64,000 bases of DNA, taken from RHLJ01 sp965242845. Lineage in GTDB: Bacteria; Bacteroidota; Rhodothermia; Balneolales; Balneolaceae. The notes below the pieces were generated by a model that did no database searches, was not told the origin of the DNA, and saw nothing but the letters and a program-made list of their open reading frames with translations. Below, one piece after another: positions 24,611 through 34,562 of this stretch (position 1 is its first letter; every line of letters starts with the position of its first letter). The stretch lies in NCBI GenBank assembly GCA_965242845.1, contig CBDETC010000002.1:620001-684000 (forward strand), given 5' to 3'. The translations under genes were made by a program, and so were the position numbers.

Positions 24611-27600
24611 CTATCTATCCATTCCAGGAAGTACAGAGGCATTTGGCACACGTTGCTCCCAAATCTTTGTACCAAATGGTTTTTGTCGGGGATAGATTTC
24701 ATTTAGCGTATCTGCTTCATATAAACGACCATTCATCATTACATGACTAACTGTATTCGAATTTCTTAAATCATCTAATGGATTTCGATCTAGAATTACT
24801 AAATCAGCTAATTTACCTTCTTCAATAGAGCCTAAATCTTCATCAAGACCAATGGCTTCAGCACCCATAAGAGTAGCTACTTTCAACGACTGGTGGGGAG
24901 TAAGTCCATCGGCTCCTCCTGCTCCAACTGCCCAAAGCTCCCAGTGGTATCCAAGCCCTTGCAACTGACCATGACTTCCTACTCCAATGATACCGCCAGC
25001 ATCTACGATTTGCCTTCCTTTAATTGCATGACGATCAAAGCTATACTCCTCATCCATTCCCCAGAATCCTCTTCGGCGAGTACTTCCTGAGAGCACATCA
25101 TTAGGAACAAAGCTGGCAAGCTTTTGATCATTATAGGCATCTTCTGTAGCATAGAAATAGTTTTCTGCCCATGGACTACCATAATTCACCAATTGAGTTT
25201 GTGTAACCGCCATCTTAGCATCCGCTACTGATTTCACAAGATCTTTGTAAATCGGAAAGATTGGAATATTGTGTTCATGACCTGGGTATCCGTCAATTAA
25301 CTGAGTATAGTTGAGACGAATATTCAAACTTCCTTCCGTAGTAGGCATCAACTTCTGCTCTTTTGAAGCCATGATAATCCACTGACGGTGTGTTCTATTA
25401 CCTACACGGTACATTTTGATGGTTTTGGTATCGAAATACTCACTGTATTGGCGAAGTACTTCTTTTGTATGCTCTAAGCTCTTCAACTTATAGCCCCAGA
25501 AACCTACACCTGGACCTGTTGAGTAAATACGAGGTCCGATCATTAGGCCTGCATCTACCATATCACCATAACTTAGTACATCGGTGGTACCGGTTTGGGG
25601 GTCACGAGTAGTTGTTACACCATAAGCCAGATTTGCTGCATAACTCCATTCCTGAGTTTTGTGAACTCCTCTTGTTGAACGAAGGTGAGCATGAGTATCA
25701 ACAAATCCTGGAACTACTGTTTTACCAGTAAGGTCTAGTGTTTCAGCGCCGGATGGTGCAGTAATGGTTCCTGATCTTCCAACAGCTTTGATCCGGTTAT
25801 TCTCTACAAGAATATCACCCCGCTCGATTACTTCATCTCCGTTCATGGTTATGATGCGAGCATTTTGAAGAAGTATGGTTCCCTCCGGAATATCACGCTC
25901 GTAAGTAACCTCTATTCGGTGTTCTTTGGCCTGATACTCTTTAGGACCTTCGTCTTTTTCTTCAGCTTCTTCGCCTGTTTCCTCATCGCCTTCCTCGTCA
26001 GAGTCTTTATCGGATTCTTCTTTCTCCTTCTCGGCTTCTTCCTTGGCTTTCTTTGCAGCTTCCACACTATCTGCAAATGCTTCGGCGTCGCTTAAGCTAT
26101 ATACAAAGTGCCCTTTTCCGAGAGACCAGTGTATCTTATCAGAATCACCAGACCACCTTGGGAATTCTCCTCCTATAACAGTAAGCTTTTTGGCCGGGAA
26201 CAAAGCCCCACTGGGATTAGCCAACGAAATCGTAACCGTTTTCCCGGTTTGTGGCACCGTAGCGGTATATATCTCATTATTTATTTGAGCGAGTACCTGA
26301 TCCCCTTCTGGAGCCATGTATAATACGCTCGCCTCACTTGGAGAAACCGGATCAGTAGTCCCATAGGTCGAAATACCCGTGATACGAATATGCTCTTTTT
26401 GATCTGTTCCATCCCAACGAATGGAAACAAGCTGCCCATCATTATCGGTGAGGTAAATACGATCATTATTCTTAACAAAATGAGGATTTCCTCTTCCGCT
26501 CAGGTTATCTATAAAATTGACATCTCCACCATCTGCGGAGACCCAAACCAGTTCATCAGGAATAAAGAAAATCCCGAACGAGCTGCTGGTAGTTGCATAA
26601 TCGTACTTGCTTCCTTTAGCAAAAACAATGCGATCACTATTGTACGACCATGCAGGATTGATATAGAAATCGGATTCATTAGTCAACTTTTGGGGTCTTG
26701 GACGCCGGGCATTAGGTTCTACTTTCCAAACATCTCCGCCATTATCCTGATCCCAGGTTACATACACCAGGTACTTTCCGTCTGGCGACCAACTTGGATG
26801 TGCTTCTGTCATTTCAGAATTGGTTACCCGTTGAGGAGTACCATCTGGCATATCCATTACATATAACTTTTGGAGTGCCGTAAACGCAAGCTGAGACCCA
26901 TCTGGTGAAGGAACAGCGTCCCTGATTTGAGTCGCAAGAGCTTCCTTATCATCCGATATTGGATATTTGAATGCTAATAGTGGTCCTAGTTCGAGCTTAA
27001 CATCTACATCAAAAGGAATTTCAGTTGTACTGCCATCTGCGATGTTCAGATTATGAAGTTTTCCCCCATAGAAAAGTATGAGGCTCTCACTATCCGGAGT
27101 AAAACTCATCGAGGGAAGAACACCAAGACTTGCTTGTGATTCCTGGTCATCCCTTTGTACAGGGTAAGCCAGCCAACGCTCTTCACCCGTTTCCATATCC
27201 CGGAGAATTAACCCCGTCTCAGTCTCAAATCTAGTTCCGTACACCATATATTTTCCATCTGGGGACATCGTAGGAGTAAATGCCGACCCTTGTCTGGATA
27301 GATATACTCCTGTCTCGCCAGTCTCGCGATCATACATACCAACAGTATACTGTGGGAACTGCGCATTATAGTTCCAGGAATTAAATCGTCGAGAGAAATA
27401 GATATAACGGCCATCTGCACTGAAAGCGGGATCAATGGCTTTTATGTTGTTAGGAGAATCAATGATCTTAACTCCACGACCGCCATCTTTATGGTGAAGG
27501 TGCAACTTGAAGTTCCTTCTACCCCTGGAAACTACGATATAATCTCCATCTGGTGACCATTCTCCATTTACCATTTCCTCATTACTGGCCTTTGTCACCT

Positions 27601-28003
27601 GGGTTTCTTCCATGGTCTCCAGGTTTAGATACCAGGCATTTTGTGAACCACTTCGATCAGAAATAAACAGCAGATGTTCACCATCAGGGCTGTATTTCGG
27701 ATGAGAATCGAAGGCCATACCTTCCGTAATTTTTGTAGCCTTACCACCTGTAATTGGAATGGTGTAAATATCTCCCATCATATCAAACGCAATAGTTTGA
27801 CCATCAGGGCTTACATCTAGCGACATCCATGTTCCTTCCGTGGTATTAAACTCCAGCAACCGCTCAGGATCCATGGGCAAATCCTTATTCTTTTTTTCAA
27901 TTTTGGTGCTGTCTGACTTTTCTTTTTCCTGTGCAACTACTTCAGGAATCATACACAATACTCCACATACTGCCAGTATGGAGCAGATCGATTTTTTAAC
28001 CAT
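24611..28003 (-). CDS. Secreted PD40-propeller/amidohydrolase fusion protein
   Basis: 1130 residues. Signal peptide to about residue 24 (VVAQ). Residues about 45-620 form TolB-type WD40-like (PD40) repeats: SPDGQTIAFD, YSPDGEHLLFISD, SPDGDYIVVSRG, SWSPDGKYLVYVTWD. A highly acidic Lys/Glu/Asp linker lies at about 640-690. From about 700 to the end is an amidohydrolase of the imidazolonepropionase-like type: VVPGFVDTHAHL with the metal pair His771/His773, later GSHGQL and the terminal EEGKLADLVILDRNPLDD. Periplasmic enzymes of this fused type are frequent in FCB bacteria, and the substrate is unknown. Its own terminator follows at 24556. Confidence 0.92.
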   Translation of the reverse strand: MVKKSICSILAVCGVLCMIPEVVAQEKEKSDSTKIEKKNKDLPMDPERLLEFNTTEGTWMSLDVSPDGQTIAFDMMGDIYTIPITGGKATKITEGMAFDSHPKYSPDGEHLLFISDRSGSQNAWYLNLETMEETQVTKASNEEMVNGEWSPDGDYIVVSRGRRNFKLHLHHKDGGRGVKIIDSPNNIKAIDPAFSADGRYIYFSRRFNSWNYNAQFPQYTVGMYDRETGETGVYLSRQGSAFTPTMSPDGKYMVYGTRFETETGLILRDMETGEERWLAYPVQRDDQESQASLGVLPSMSFTPDSESLILFYGGKLHNLNIADGSTTEIPFDVDVKLELGPLLAFKYPISDDKEALATQIRDAVPSPDGSQLAFTALQKLYVMDMPDGTPQRVTNSEMTEAHPSWSPDGKYLVYVTWDQDNGGDVWKVEPNARRPRPQKLTNESDFYINPAWSYNSDRIVFAKGSKYDYATTSSSFGIFFIPDELVWVSADGGDVNFIDNLSGRGNPHFVKNNDRIYLTDNDGQLVSIRWDGTDQKEHIRITGISTYGTTDPVSPSEASVLYMAPEGDQVLAQINNEIYTATVPQTGKTVTISLANPSGALFPAKKLTVIGGEFPRWSGDSDKIHWSLGKGHFVYSLSDAEAFADSVEAAKKAKEEAEKEKEESDKDSDEEGDEETGEEAEEKDEGPKEYQAKEHRIEVTYERDIPEGTILLQNARIITMNGDEVIERGDILVENNRIKAVGRSGTITAPSGAETLDLTGKTVVPGFVDTHAHLRSTRGVHKTQEWSYAANLAYGVTTTRDPQTGTTDVLSYGDMVDAGLMIGPRIYSTGPGVGFWGYKLKSLEHTKEVLRQYSEYFDTKTIKMYRVGNRTHRQWIIMASKEQKLMPTTEGSLNIRLNYTQLIDGYPGHEHNIPIFPIYKDLVKSVADAKMAVTQTQLVNYGSPWAENYFYATEDAYNDQKLASFVPNDVLSGSTRRRGFWGMDEEYSFDRHAIKGRQIVDAGGIIGVGSHGQLQGLGYHWELWAVGAGGADGLTPHQSLKVATLMGAEAIGLDEDLGSIEEGKLADLVILDRNPLDDLRNSNTVSHVMMNGRLYEADTLNEIYPRQKPFGTKIWEQRVPNASVLPGMDR

Positions 28004-28088
28004 GTGTTCCCTTATTACTTAATTGTATTCCGATAATCATTTATCGTTGGGAATCTGATTAAAAAAAAGGAAGTATGTTGTAAAACTT

Positions 28089-28108
28089 TTGGGTCGAGAA
28101 TAACCCAA
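28089..28108 (-). terminator. Weak hairpin downstream of ettA
   Basis: TTGGGT and ACCCAA enclose an eight-base loop 8 nt past the ettA stop. On the minus strand AAGTTTT follows rather than a clean U-run, so this is at best a weak terminator. Confidence 0.35.
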
Positions 28109-28115
28109 GCTGTAA

Positions 28116-29789
28116 TTAATCCCTCATCAACTTCTTATAGGCGATACGTTTAGGCTGGTCATCAGTGATTCCTAATCGTTCTTTTCTGTTTTCTTCGTAC
28201 TCCTGGTAATTTCCTTCGAACCAATACACCTGGCTATCTCCCTCAAAAGCGAGAATATGTGTGGCAACGCGATCTAAAAACCACCGGTCGTGAGAAATAA
28301 CTACGGCACAGCCCGCAAAAGTCAGTAATGCTTCTTCCAGTGCACGTAAGGTATTAACATCAAGATCATTCGTTGGCTCATCAAGCAGAAGTACATTTGC
28401 CCCTTCTTTGAGCATTTTAGCTAAATGGACCCTATTTCTTTCCCCTCCCGATAATTGATCGGTTTTCTTTTGTTGGTCACTTCCGGCAAAGTTGAACTTC
28501 CCAACATAAGCCCTGGAGTTTATTTCCCGATTCCCAAGTTGAATAATATCATGTCCGCCCGAAATTTCTTCCCAAATGGTTTTGGAAGGATCAAGAGGTC
28601 TTTTCTGGTCGATATATCCAAGCTTCACGGTTTCTCCAAGTTCCAATTGGCCTTTATCGGGAGTTTCTTCCCCAATAATCATCCTGAAGAGGGTAGTTTT
28701 ACCAGCCCCGTTAGCGCCGATTACACCAACGATCCCTCCCGGAGGAAGCTGAAACTCCATATCCTCATAGAGTAATTTATCATCATACCCTTTTGAAACA
28801 CCATGAGCCTCAATCACTTTATTTCCTAATCTAGGACCCGCAGGTATTGATATCTGCATATCATCGTTTCGCTTTTCTGTCTCTTGAGCTAACAATTCCT
28901 TATAGGCACTAATTCTTGCCTTACTTTTTGCGCGACGACCTTTAGGGTTTTGCCGAATCCATTCCAGCTCCTGCTGCAAAGTTTTCTGGCGATTGGATTC
29001 CTGCTTTTCTTCCTGCTTCAGTCGTTCTGATTTCTGCTCTAACCAGGAAGTATAATTTCCTTTAAATGGAATCCCTTCTCCTCGATCCAGTTCTAAAATC
29101 CAGCCAGCCACATTGTCTAAGAAGTAACGATCGTGAGTAACAGCGATAACTGTTCCTTCATATCTGGCAAGATGTTGTTCCAACCAACCTACCGATTCAG
29201 CATCCAAATGATTGGTCGGCTCATCAAGTAGAAGTACATCTGGTTTCTTCAGAAGTAATCGGCAGAGAGCCACGCGCCGGGCTTCACCACCAGAAAGTAC
29301 AGTAACAGGAGTGTCTCCAGCAGGACATCGGAGAGCATCCATCGCTTGATTAAGTTTTGAATCTAAGTCCCATGCATCTAAATGATCAATCTTCTCCTGG
29401 AGCTTGGCCTGTTTTGCAATCAAGGCGTCAAAGTCGGCATCTGGATCAGCGAAGGCAGCATTTATATCTTCATACTCTTTGAGTAAATCAACCGTCTCCT
29501 GCACCCCTTCTTCAACAATTTCTTTTACTGTCTTCTCAGGATTAAGGTGTGGCTCCTGTGGCAAATAGCCAAAAGTAATCCCTTTCTGAACGCTAATATC
29601 TCCTAGGTAATCTTTGTCTTCCCCAGCAATAATTCGAAGCAAAGTGGATTTCCCAGCTCCGTTAAGACCCAGGACACCAATTTTAGCTCCATAAAAAAAG
29701 GATAGATAAATATTCTTAAGTACGGTTTTGTTGGGTTTGTGCACTTTGCTTACCCCAACCATGGAGAAGATTATTTTTTGATCACTCAA
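28116..29789 (-). CDS. ettA: ABC-F translation factor EttA
   Basis: 557 residues with two ABC domains: Walker A GLNGAGKS and GANGAGKT, signatures LSGGEARRVAL and LSGGERNRVHL, Walker B VLLLDEPTNHLD and VLLLDEPTNDLD. The start MSDQKIIFSMVGVSKVHKP and the arm and linker sequences (EWIRQNPKGRRAKSKARI) are those of EttA, which binds the ribosomal E site and gates the first elongation step according to the ATP/ADP ratio. There are no membrane segments. Length matches the family. It is downstream of the cyclase gene by 74 nt. Confidence 0.96.
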   Translation of the reverse strand: MSDQKIIFSMVGVSKVHKPNKTVLKNIYLSFFYGAKIGVLGLNGAGKSTLLRIIAGEDKDYLGDISVQKGITFGYLPQEPHLNPEKTVKEIVEEGVQETVDLLKEYEDINAAFADPDADFDALIAKQAKLQEKIDHLDAWDLDSKLNQAMDALRCPAGDTPVTVLSGGEARRVALCRLLLKKPDVLLLDEPTNHLDAESVGWLEQHLARYEGTVIAVTHDRYFLDNVAGWILELDRGEGIPFKGNYTSWLEQKSERLKQEEKQESNRQKTLQQELEWIRQNPKGRRAKSKARISAYKELLAQETEKRNDDMQISIPAGPRLGNKVIEAHGVSKGYDDKLLYEDMEFQLPPGGIVGVIGANGAGKTTLFRMIIGEETPDKGQLELGETVKLGYIDQKRPLDPSKTIWEEISGGHDIIQLGNREINSRAYVGKFNFAGSDQQKKTDQLSGGERNRVHLAKMLKEGANVLLLDEPTNDLDVNTLRALEEALLTFAGCAVVISHDRWFLDRVATHILAFEGDSQVYWFEGNYQEYEENRKERLGITDDQPKRIAYKKLMRD

Positions 29790-29863
29790 GAGACTAAAGT
29801 TTAGTTAGTTTTAATTGTCATTCTCATCCCAAAAGTACGGAGAGTTTTAGGTATTTCTATGAG

Positions 29864-30943
29864 CTAAGTGACTTGCAGAACTTTTACCGAATGTAATTTT
29901 ACCGGTAGCTCTTTTCCTTTCAACATTACCTCCCCTATAAATGACGGAGTATAATTCGTTAGTGCCAAATCTGACACTAATTCTTCTGAAACAAGTAACT
30001 GCTCTCCGTAGGTATTACACTCAGCCTGAATTCTCGCCGTAGTATTAATTACATCTCCGTGATAGGCAATTTCTTTTTTCACGACCCCAACCTCTGTAAC
30101 TACTAACTCTCCTCCATGTAAACCAGCCTTAAACTCAGGGAGCAATCCAAATTCTGACTCATAAAACTCTCTTCTCTTAAACAGCTTTCTTTGAAAAGCG
30201 AAATAGCAATCAATGCACTTATTCTCATTTACACCTCTCTCATAATCCCAGGCTATTACTGCTTCATCCCCCACATATTGGTAAATCTGCCCTTCAAATT
30301 GTTGGACTACTTCATTTAAATCATAAAAGCATTGCTGAATTAGTGTACTGTATCTAAGGTACCCCATCTTTTCAGCCAGGGCAGTCGACGATTTCAAATC
30401 CAAAAACATAAATACTTTCTTTTCAACTCTGGGATTCAAATACTTACCTCGCATCATATCCCATAATACTCCTGGACCGAATTTTTCATTTACCATTCGA
30501 AGGAAACTGTACAACACACTGCAAACAAAAAAATAAATTGTCAAAGACCATACCGCCCCATTTGTAACAAGCTCCTGATATGTGAAGTCAAGAGGGGTAT
30601 CCAATAATCGATTAAGGTTGAAAATACCTACTGCCAGAATGATGTGCATCAGCACCAAATACACCCCGCTTTTTATTAAAAGCCTGACGCCTAATGATCT
30701 TCGTTTTATTAGCGGCCTGTCGAAAGCAAATTCGATGAAGCTAAAAAAGACCCCTGTTAAAAAACCTAGTTTACCATTGAGTTCAAGATTTTCCATCCTG
30801 GTAAGAGGTTCCTGTAGCAACTCAATTCCAGGTTCCTCACCTATCCCCATCCTACGAAATACATCATAGAACATATAAGCCAGAAACCAGAACACAATCG
30901 TGTTCAAAACAAAGATAATTCTGTCTCTTAACTTGGCATTCAT
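29864..30943 (-). CDS. Membrane-bound class III adenylate/guanylate cyclase
   Basis: 359 residues: four hydrophobic helices (about 8-28, 58-76, 88-108, 130-148), then a cyclase catalytic domain from about 170. The metal-binding aspartates are Asp182 (FLDLKSST) and Asp226 (YVGDEAVIAW). Purine-site residues are probably Lys272 and Asp297, and the transition-state pair Asn300/Arg304 is in DVINTTARIQ. All catalytic positions look intact, so it should make cAMP (less likely cGMP) as a homodimer at the inner membrane. It lies between the SDR and ettA genes. No effector for the nucleotide is visible in the window. Confidence 0.9.
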   Translation of the reverse strand: MNAKLRDRIIFVLNTIVFWFLAYMFYDVFRRMGIGEEPGIELLQEPLTRMENLELNGKLGFLTGVFFSFIEFAFDRPLIKRRSLGVRLLIKSGVYLVLMHIILAVGIFNLNRLLDTPLDFTYQELVTNGAVWSLTIYFFVCSVLYSFLRMVNEKFGPGVLWDMMRGKYLNPRVEKKVFMFLDLKSSTALAEKMGYLRYSTLIQQCFYDLNEVVQQFEGQIYQYVGDEAVIAWDYERGVNENKCIDCYFAFQRKLFKRREFYESEFGLLPEFKAGLHGGELVVTEVGVVKKEIAYHGDVINTTARIQAECNTYGEQLLVSEELVSDLALTNYTPSFIGEVMLKGKELPVKLHSVKVLQVT

Positions 30944-30970
30944 ACCGGGAAGATAAATGGAATAATGTAC

Positions 30971-31873
30971 TTACTCCAAAATATCAGCCAGCGCTTCTTC
31001 CAGGTCTTCAAATCGAAACTCAAAGCCATTTACCTGAAGGGCTTTTGGCTGCATTCGAATGCTATCCATTATGGGCTTTGCTCCTTCTCCATAAACCAGT
31101 TCCAGAGCAAATTTTGGTACTCGGAATAAGTTAGGTCGATTAAGTACAGAAGCCAGTACTGATGCAAACTCATTCATTGTTGCCGGATCAGGCGCACATA
31201 CGTTGTAGGGCCCCGATACATCTTCATTAGTTAAAGGAAATAGAAGTGCATTACAAAGATCTGTCCTATGAATCCAGCTCATATACTGCTTACCATCTCC
31301 TACAGGTCCGCCAATACCCATTTTAAAAGGAGTAAGCATTTTTTCGAGAGCACCTCCATTTTTTTCAAGTACGATTCCGATCCGCGGGTTTACTACCCGA
31401 ACTCCGTACTCCGAAGCTTTTTGAGATTCTTCTTCCCAGTCTTTACAAACCTGGGCTAAGAAATCTTTCGATACCCCATAATGTTCATCTAAAATGGTAT
31501 CTCCCTGGTTACCATAAAACCCAGAAGCAGATGCAGAAATAAAGAGTTCTGGCTTTGATTCAGCTTTGCCAATAGCATCTACTAACGCCCGGGTAGAATC
31601 GATACGACTATCGTAGATTCTCTTTTTTACTTCCTCATTCCAGCGTTGATTAAAAATCCCTTCTCCAGCCAAATGAATGATGGCCTCAGAGGTATTAATT
31701 GCCTCCACAAGATTGTCGTCCCAACTTATGAACTGTTGGTTCTTGGCTGCTTCATCAGCATATTTCTTGGGATTCCTGGTAATTACAGTAACATAATACC
31801 CCTCCATAAGAAGAAGGGTTCGCAGCTCTTGCCCAATAAATCCGGTTCCTCCAGTAAGTAGAATATGTTTCAT
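30971..31873 (-). CDS. TIGR01777 family NAD(P)-binding epimerase-like protein (YfcH type)
   Basis: 300 residues. The Rossmann start ILLTGGTGFIGQELRTLLL shows the TGxxGxxG motif of extended SDRs; IIHLAGEGIFNQRWNEEVKK and SASASGFYGNQGD, with the Tyr of the active-site YxxxK replaced in this family, and the end LQVNGFEFRFEDLEEALADIL fit TIGR01777/DUF1731. In E. coli this is YfcH, of unknown substrate. It follows cdsA by 34 nt on the same strand. Confidence 0.92.
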   Translation of the reverse strand: MKHILLTGGTGFIGQELRTLLLMEGYYVTVITRNPKKYADEAAKNQQFISWDDNLVEAINTSEAIIHLAGEGIFNQRWNEEVKKRIYDSRIDSTRALVDAIGKAESKPELFISASASGFYGNQGDTILDEHYGVSKDFLAQVCKDWEEESQKASEYGVRVVNPRIGIVLEKNGGALEKMLTPFKMGIGGPVGDGKQYMSWIHRTDLCNALLFPLTNEDVSGPYNVCAPDPATMNEFASVLASVLNRPNLFRVPKFALELVYGEGAKPIMDSIRMQPKALQVNGFEFRFEDLEEALADILE

Positions 31874-31907
31874 TGATTCTCCTTTTTCGCTTTAGAAGAA
31901 TAGCTTT

Positions 31908-32729
31908 TTAGAAGGAAACGTTTCCGATTTCAATTAATACCTTTATGTAGATCAATACCACAGGAGCGGCCAGTATTAATGCGTCAAAGCGATCAAAGAA
32001 GCCGCCATGTCCTGGTAATAATGTAGACGAGTCTTTTACTCCCGCTTTTCGCTTTAATTTACTCTCCAGTAAATCACCAATAGGGCCAAAAGTAGCAACC
32101 AGGATAGCCATTATAAGTAGATTCAATAAAGTAAGCCCCGAATCATACGGGAATAAAAACCATACTATTAGGGCTCCAACTGCACTACCTATATATCCAA
32201 AGAAAAAACCTTCCCATGTCTTATTCGGGCTTATAGACGGCGCCAATGCATTCTTTCCAATTGCTTTTCCACCAAAATAGGCGAATACATCACTTCCCCA
32301 AACCATAAACGCCAATAGTATCACCAGGGTAAAGCCTATTTCCGAGGAACCAAAAGAGGAGATCATTATTAAGGAGAGAATTCCCAAAGGAGCATATAAA
32401 CCAGCAAATATGGTAGAGGTGAGTTGGGTGAGGCTATATTCCGTTTGATTGAACGTCTGAATGGCTACAAAAAGAACGAAAGTCCCTATCCCAATTTCGA
32501 AGCTAAAGGGTATTTCCTGAGAAAGCATCACCCATAACCCGATAGTATATGGAAACAGAGTATCTACCGGGTTTTTAGCTCCATCCAAGATCTTAATCAT
32601 TTCACTCTGGATGAAAAACCCAATTCCGATCATCATCACTTTGAAGTACCAGCCTCCCAGCCAGGTTATCCAAATGAATAAGGCCGCGGCAGGAACTGCA
32701 AAGGCAATACGTTTTGCCAGTTCACTCAC
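31908..32729 (-). CDS. cdsA: Phosphatidate cytidylyltransferase
   Basis: 273 residues with about eight transmembrane segments. The CdsA signature is at the C-terminal third: SPNKTWEGFFFGYIGSA, then FGPIGDLLESKLKRKAGVKD and LPGHGGFFDRFDAL. It makes CDP-diacylglycerol from phosphatidate and CTP, the precursor of all phospholipids. The start is GTG at 32729, overlapping the stop of the DUF2007 gene by one base (TAGTG), so the two are coupled. Confidence 0.96.
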   Translation of the reverse strand: MSELAKRIAFAVPAAALFIWITWLGGWYFKVMMIGIGFFIQSEMIKILDGAKNPVDTLFPYTIGLWVMLSQEIPFSFEIGIGTFVLFVAIQTFNQTEYSLTQLTSTIFAGLYAPLGILSLIMISSFGSSEIGFTLVILLAFMVWGSDVFAYFGGKAIGKNALAPSISPNKTWEGFFFGYIGSAVGALIVWFLFPYDSGLTLLNLLIMAILVATFGPIGDLLESKLKRKAGVKDSSTLLPGHGGFFDRFDALILAAPVVLIYIKVLIEIGNVSF

Positions 32730-33019
32730 TATTCTTCCCCGTCTTGGGGATTAACACCAAAATCAGTTGATCCTTCTTCGAGCTCCTTCAATACTTTTCT
32801 TGCCTTCTTCTCGAATTCAACGGGAACATATAGATAAATAAGCGCCATTTCTCCCACAACAAGACTATATGCGGAGTCTCTCTTAGAAAGTATGTTGGAA
32901 GGTATCTTGAGATTTGAGAGGTAGTTACGAGCCAGTTCAATTTCATAATCGGTACTCCCCTCTAGTACACATACCCAATTGTCAATTTCATTGGGTTTTG
33001 GATGATCAAATAAACTCAT
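32729..33019 (-). CDS. DUF2007 domain protein
   Basis: 96 residues, a small soluble alpha/beta protein. The pattern CVLEGSTDYEIELARNYLSN, then SLVVGEMALIYLYVPVEFEKKARKVL is that of DUF2007, a putative signal-transducing family of unknown function related to PII-like folds. It overlaps the CPBP gene upstream by 4 nt and cdsA downstream by 1 nt, so it is inside a tightly packed membrane-lipid operon. Confidence 0.85.
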   Translation of the reverse strand: MSLFDHPKPNEIDNWVCVLEGSTDYEIELARNYLSNLKIPSNILSKRDSAYSLVVGEMALIYLYVPVEFEKKARKVLKELEEGSTDFGVNPQDGEE

Positions 33020-33999
33020 GTTTGAGATTTGGGGTTCATTTTATGCATCAATAAAAACAAAGCTGGGCAAACAATCACGCTAAGAATTACCATTACCCAT
33101 GGCATACCAATATCTGAAGAAGCTGTTTGCTCTAAAAATTCAGGGTTCAGCGCTCCATATACCACCTGACTTCCATTATTTATAAAATGAAGAAGCATCG
33201 CAGGAATTAAACTATCTGAAATATACGTCACATAGGCTAATACAAACCCTATGAAAGCAAGAGGTAAAATACTTCCTGCCTGAAGGTGATATGCTCCAAA
33301 CATCAAACTCGAAACAATCATAGCGGCCCAAACACCCCAATTCTTTTCAAGAGCTCTTTGTATATAACCTCGAAACATAATTTCTTCGAAAATGGCTGGA
33401 ACTAATGCTATGTATATCAACCCATAGAATAGTGCATTTTCTGATTTTATAAAGCCTGTGATTAGCTCAGCCATTTGTACTTGTAACTCTTTAATAAAGT
33501 CCAAGCCTGGGAAAATACCTATCAACCAGTCGACGAAATTCATATTTAGCCAACCTAGTAAAGCAACTACTCCCCATGAAGACACTAATAATAGAACGGA
33601 AAGACCTGTATTAAGAGTGAGATTTGGAGCCGTTTTAAGTCTCAAAAACTCATGGTGTTGCCCTTTTACAGCATGTGCTTTTGAAATAAGGTAGGAAGCC
33701 AATCCAATTACGAAGAACTGACCTATAGAATTAGCTACAAAAGTAGAATTTAAATTCTCTTGAATAGCTGCCATTAATGCGTCCGGATTAGTCGGGTCTG
33801 AAACGTGAGGGAGTATAAATATTAAGGCCAGTATATTTGCTACAAGCTGGAATGCTATTAATCCTACCAGCATCCATGCAAAGGCTACCGCCCAATGTGA
33901 AAACCCGTTTCTCTCTATCCAGGAAAGAAGAGGAGGTTCTTCCACTCGTTCGTATGAAATATCGTTATGTTGTTGAGTGGAGTACTTTTCCTCTTCCAT
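33016..33999 (-). CDS. CPBP family intramembrane glutamic metalloprotease
   Basis: 327 residues with eight or so transmembrane helices. The Abi/CPBP motifs are intact: EEIMFRGYIQRAL (EExxxR) at about residue 198, FGAYHLQAGS at about 235, and LLHFINNG at about 285. The family includes Rce1 and various peptide-processing proteases. The substrate here is unknown. Neighbours are DUF4199 and DUF2007 membrane-linked genes; the DUF2007 start overlaps its end by 4 nt. Confidence 0.93.
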   Translation of the reverse strand: MEEEKYSTQQHNDISYERVEEPPLLSWIERNGFSHWAVAFAWMLVGLIAFQLVANILALIFILPHVSDPTNPDALMAAIQENLNSTFVANSIGQFFVIGLASYLISKAHAVKGQHHEFLRLKTAPNLTLNTGLSVLLLVSSWGVVALLGWLNMNFVDWLIGIFPGLDFIKELQVQMAELITGFIKSENALFYGLIYIALVPAIFEEIMFRGYIQRALEKNWGVWAAMIVSSLMFGAYHLQAGSILPLAFIGFVLAYVTYISDSLIPAMLLHFINNGSQVVYGALNPEFLEQTASSDIGMPWVMVILSVIVCPALFLLMHKMNPKSQT

Positions 34000-34013
34000 A
34001 TACTAACTACAGA

Positions 34014-34562
34014 TTATTCTTCTTCGCTGGCGAAAACTTTTGCACCAATTAACCCTGAAATAGCATTCAGGATTCCAAGAATAACTATCCCAATTCCCAT
34101 TTGTGTAAGCATGGACGTGGGATTGTTAGGATCAGGAATAAATCCTTTTTGCATATCCTTCTGATCCTCAGTTAGATTGCTCATAGCATCAACATTTGAC
34201 ATTGCCCAATCATAGGCCGCCTGGTTTAAGTCTGGATCAATTACCGTAGTCCATATCCAGCTAATCGCTCCGCTGATCAGAACTCCAACAACACCCACCA
34301 GGAAACCAATTAATGCCCCTTTACCAATTGGAAAAGTTACATCATTAGTTTTAGCATAGTGTCTGGTTCCTATAAAACCTCCAATTGCCCCAATTAAACA
34401 GGCAAGAATACCTATTAATTGTCCGCTTGTGAATGAAGCACCTGATGGCTCACTGGCAATTGTCATGTATTGGCTTGCTAACCCAATAACTGACATGATT
34501 AACCCTACAATAAATGCAGCGATAAATACCGATGACCAATAACTTGGATTTTCATTTTCCAT
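34014..34562 (-). CDS. DUF4199 family membrane protein
   Basis: 182 residues with four hydrophobic segments (about 10-28, 43-62, 75-98, 150-172). The N-terminal half and the linker with the acidic and Asp/Asn-rich stretch match DUF4199, a Bacteroidota-specific inner-membrane family of unknown function. Its start overlaps the DUF2085 gene by 11 nt; the CPBP gene follows 14 nt later. Confidence 0.85.
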   Translation of the reverse strand: MENENPSYWSSVFIAAFIVGLIMSVIGLASQYMTIASEPSGASFTSGQLIGILACLIGAIGGFIGTRHYAKTNDVTFPIGKGALIGFLVGVVGVLISGAISWIWTTVIDPDLNQAAYDWAMSNVDAMSNLTEDQKDMQKGFIPDPNNPTSMLTQMGIGIVILGILNAISGLIGAKVFASEEE

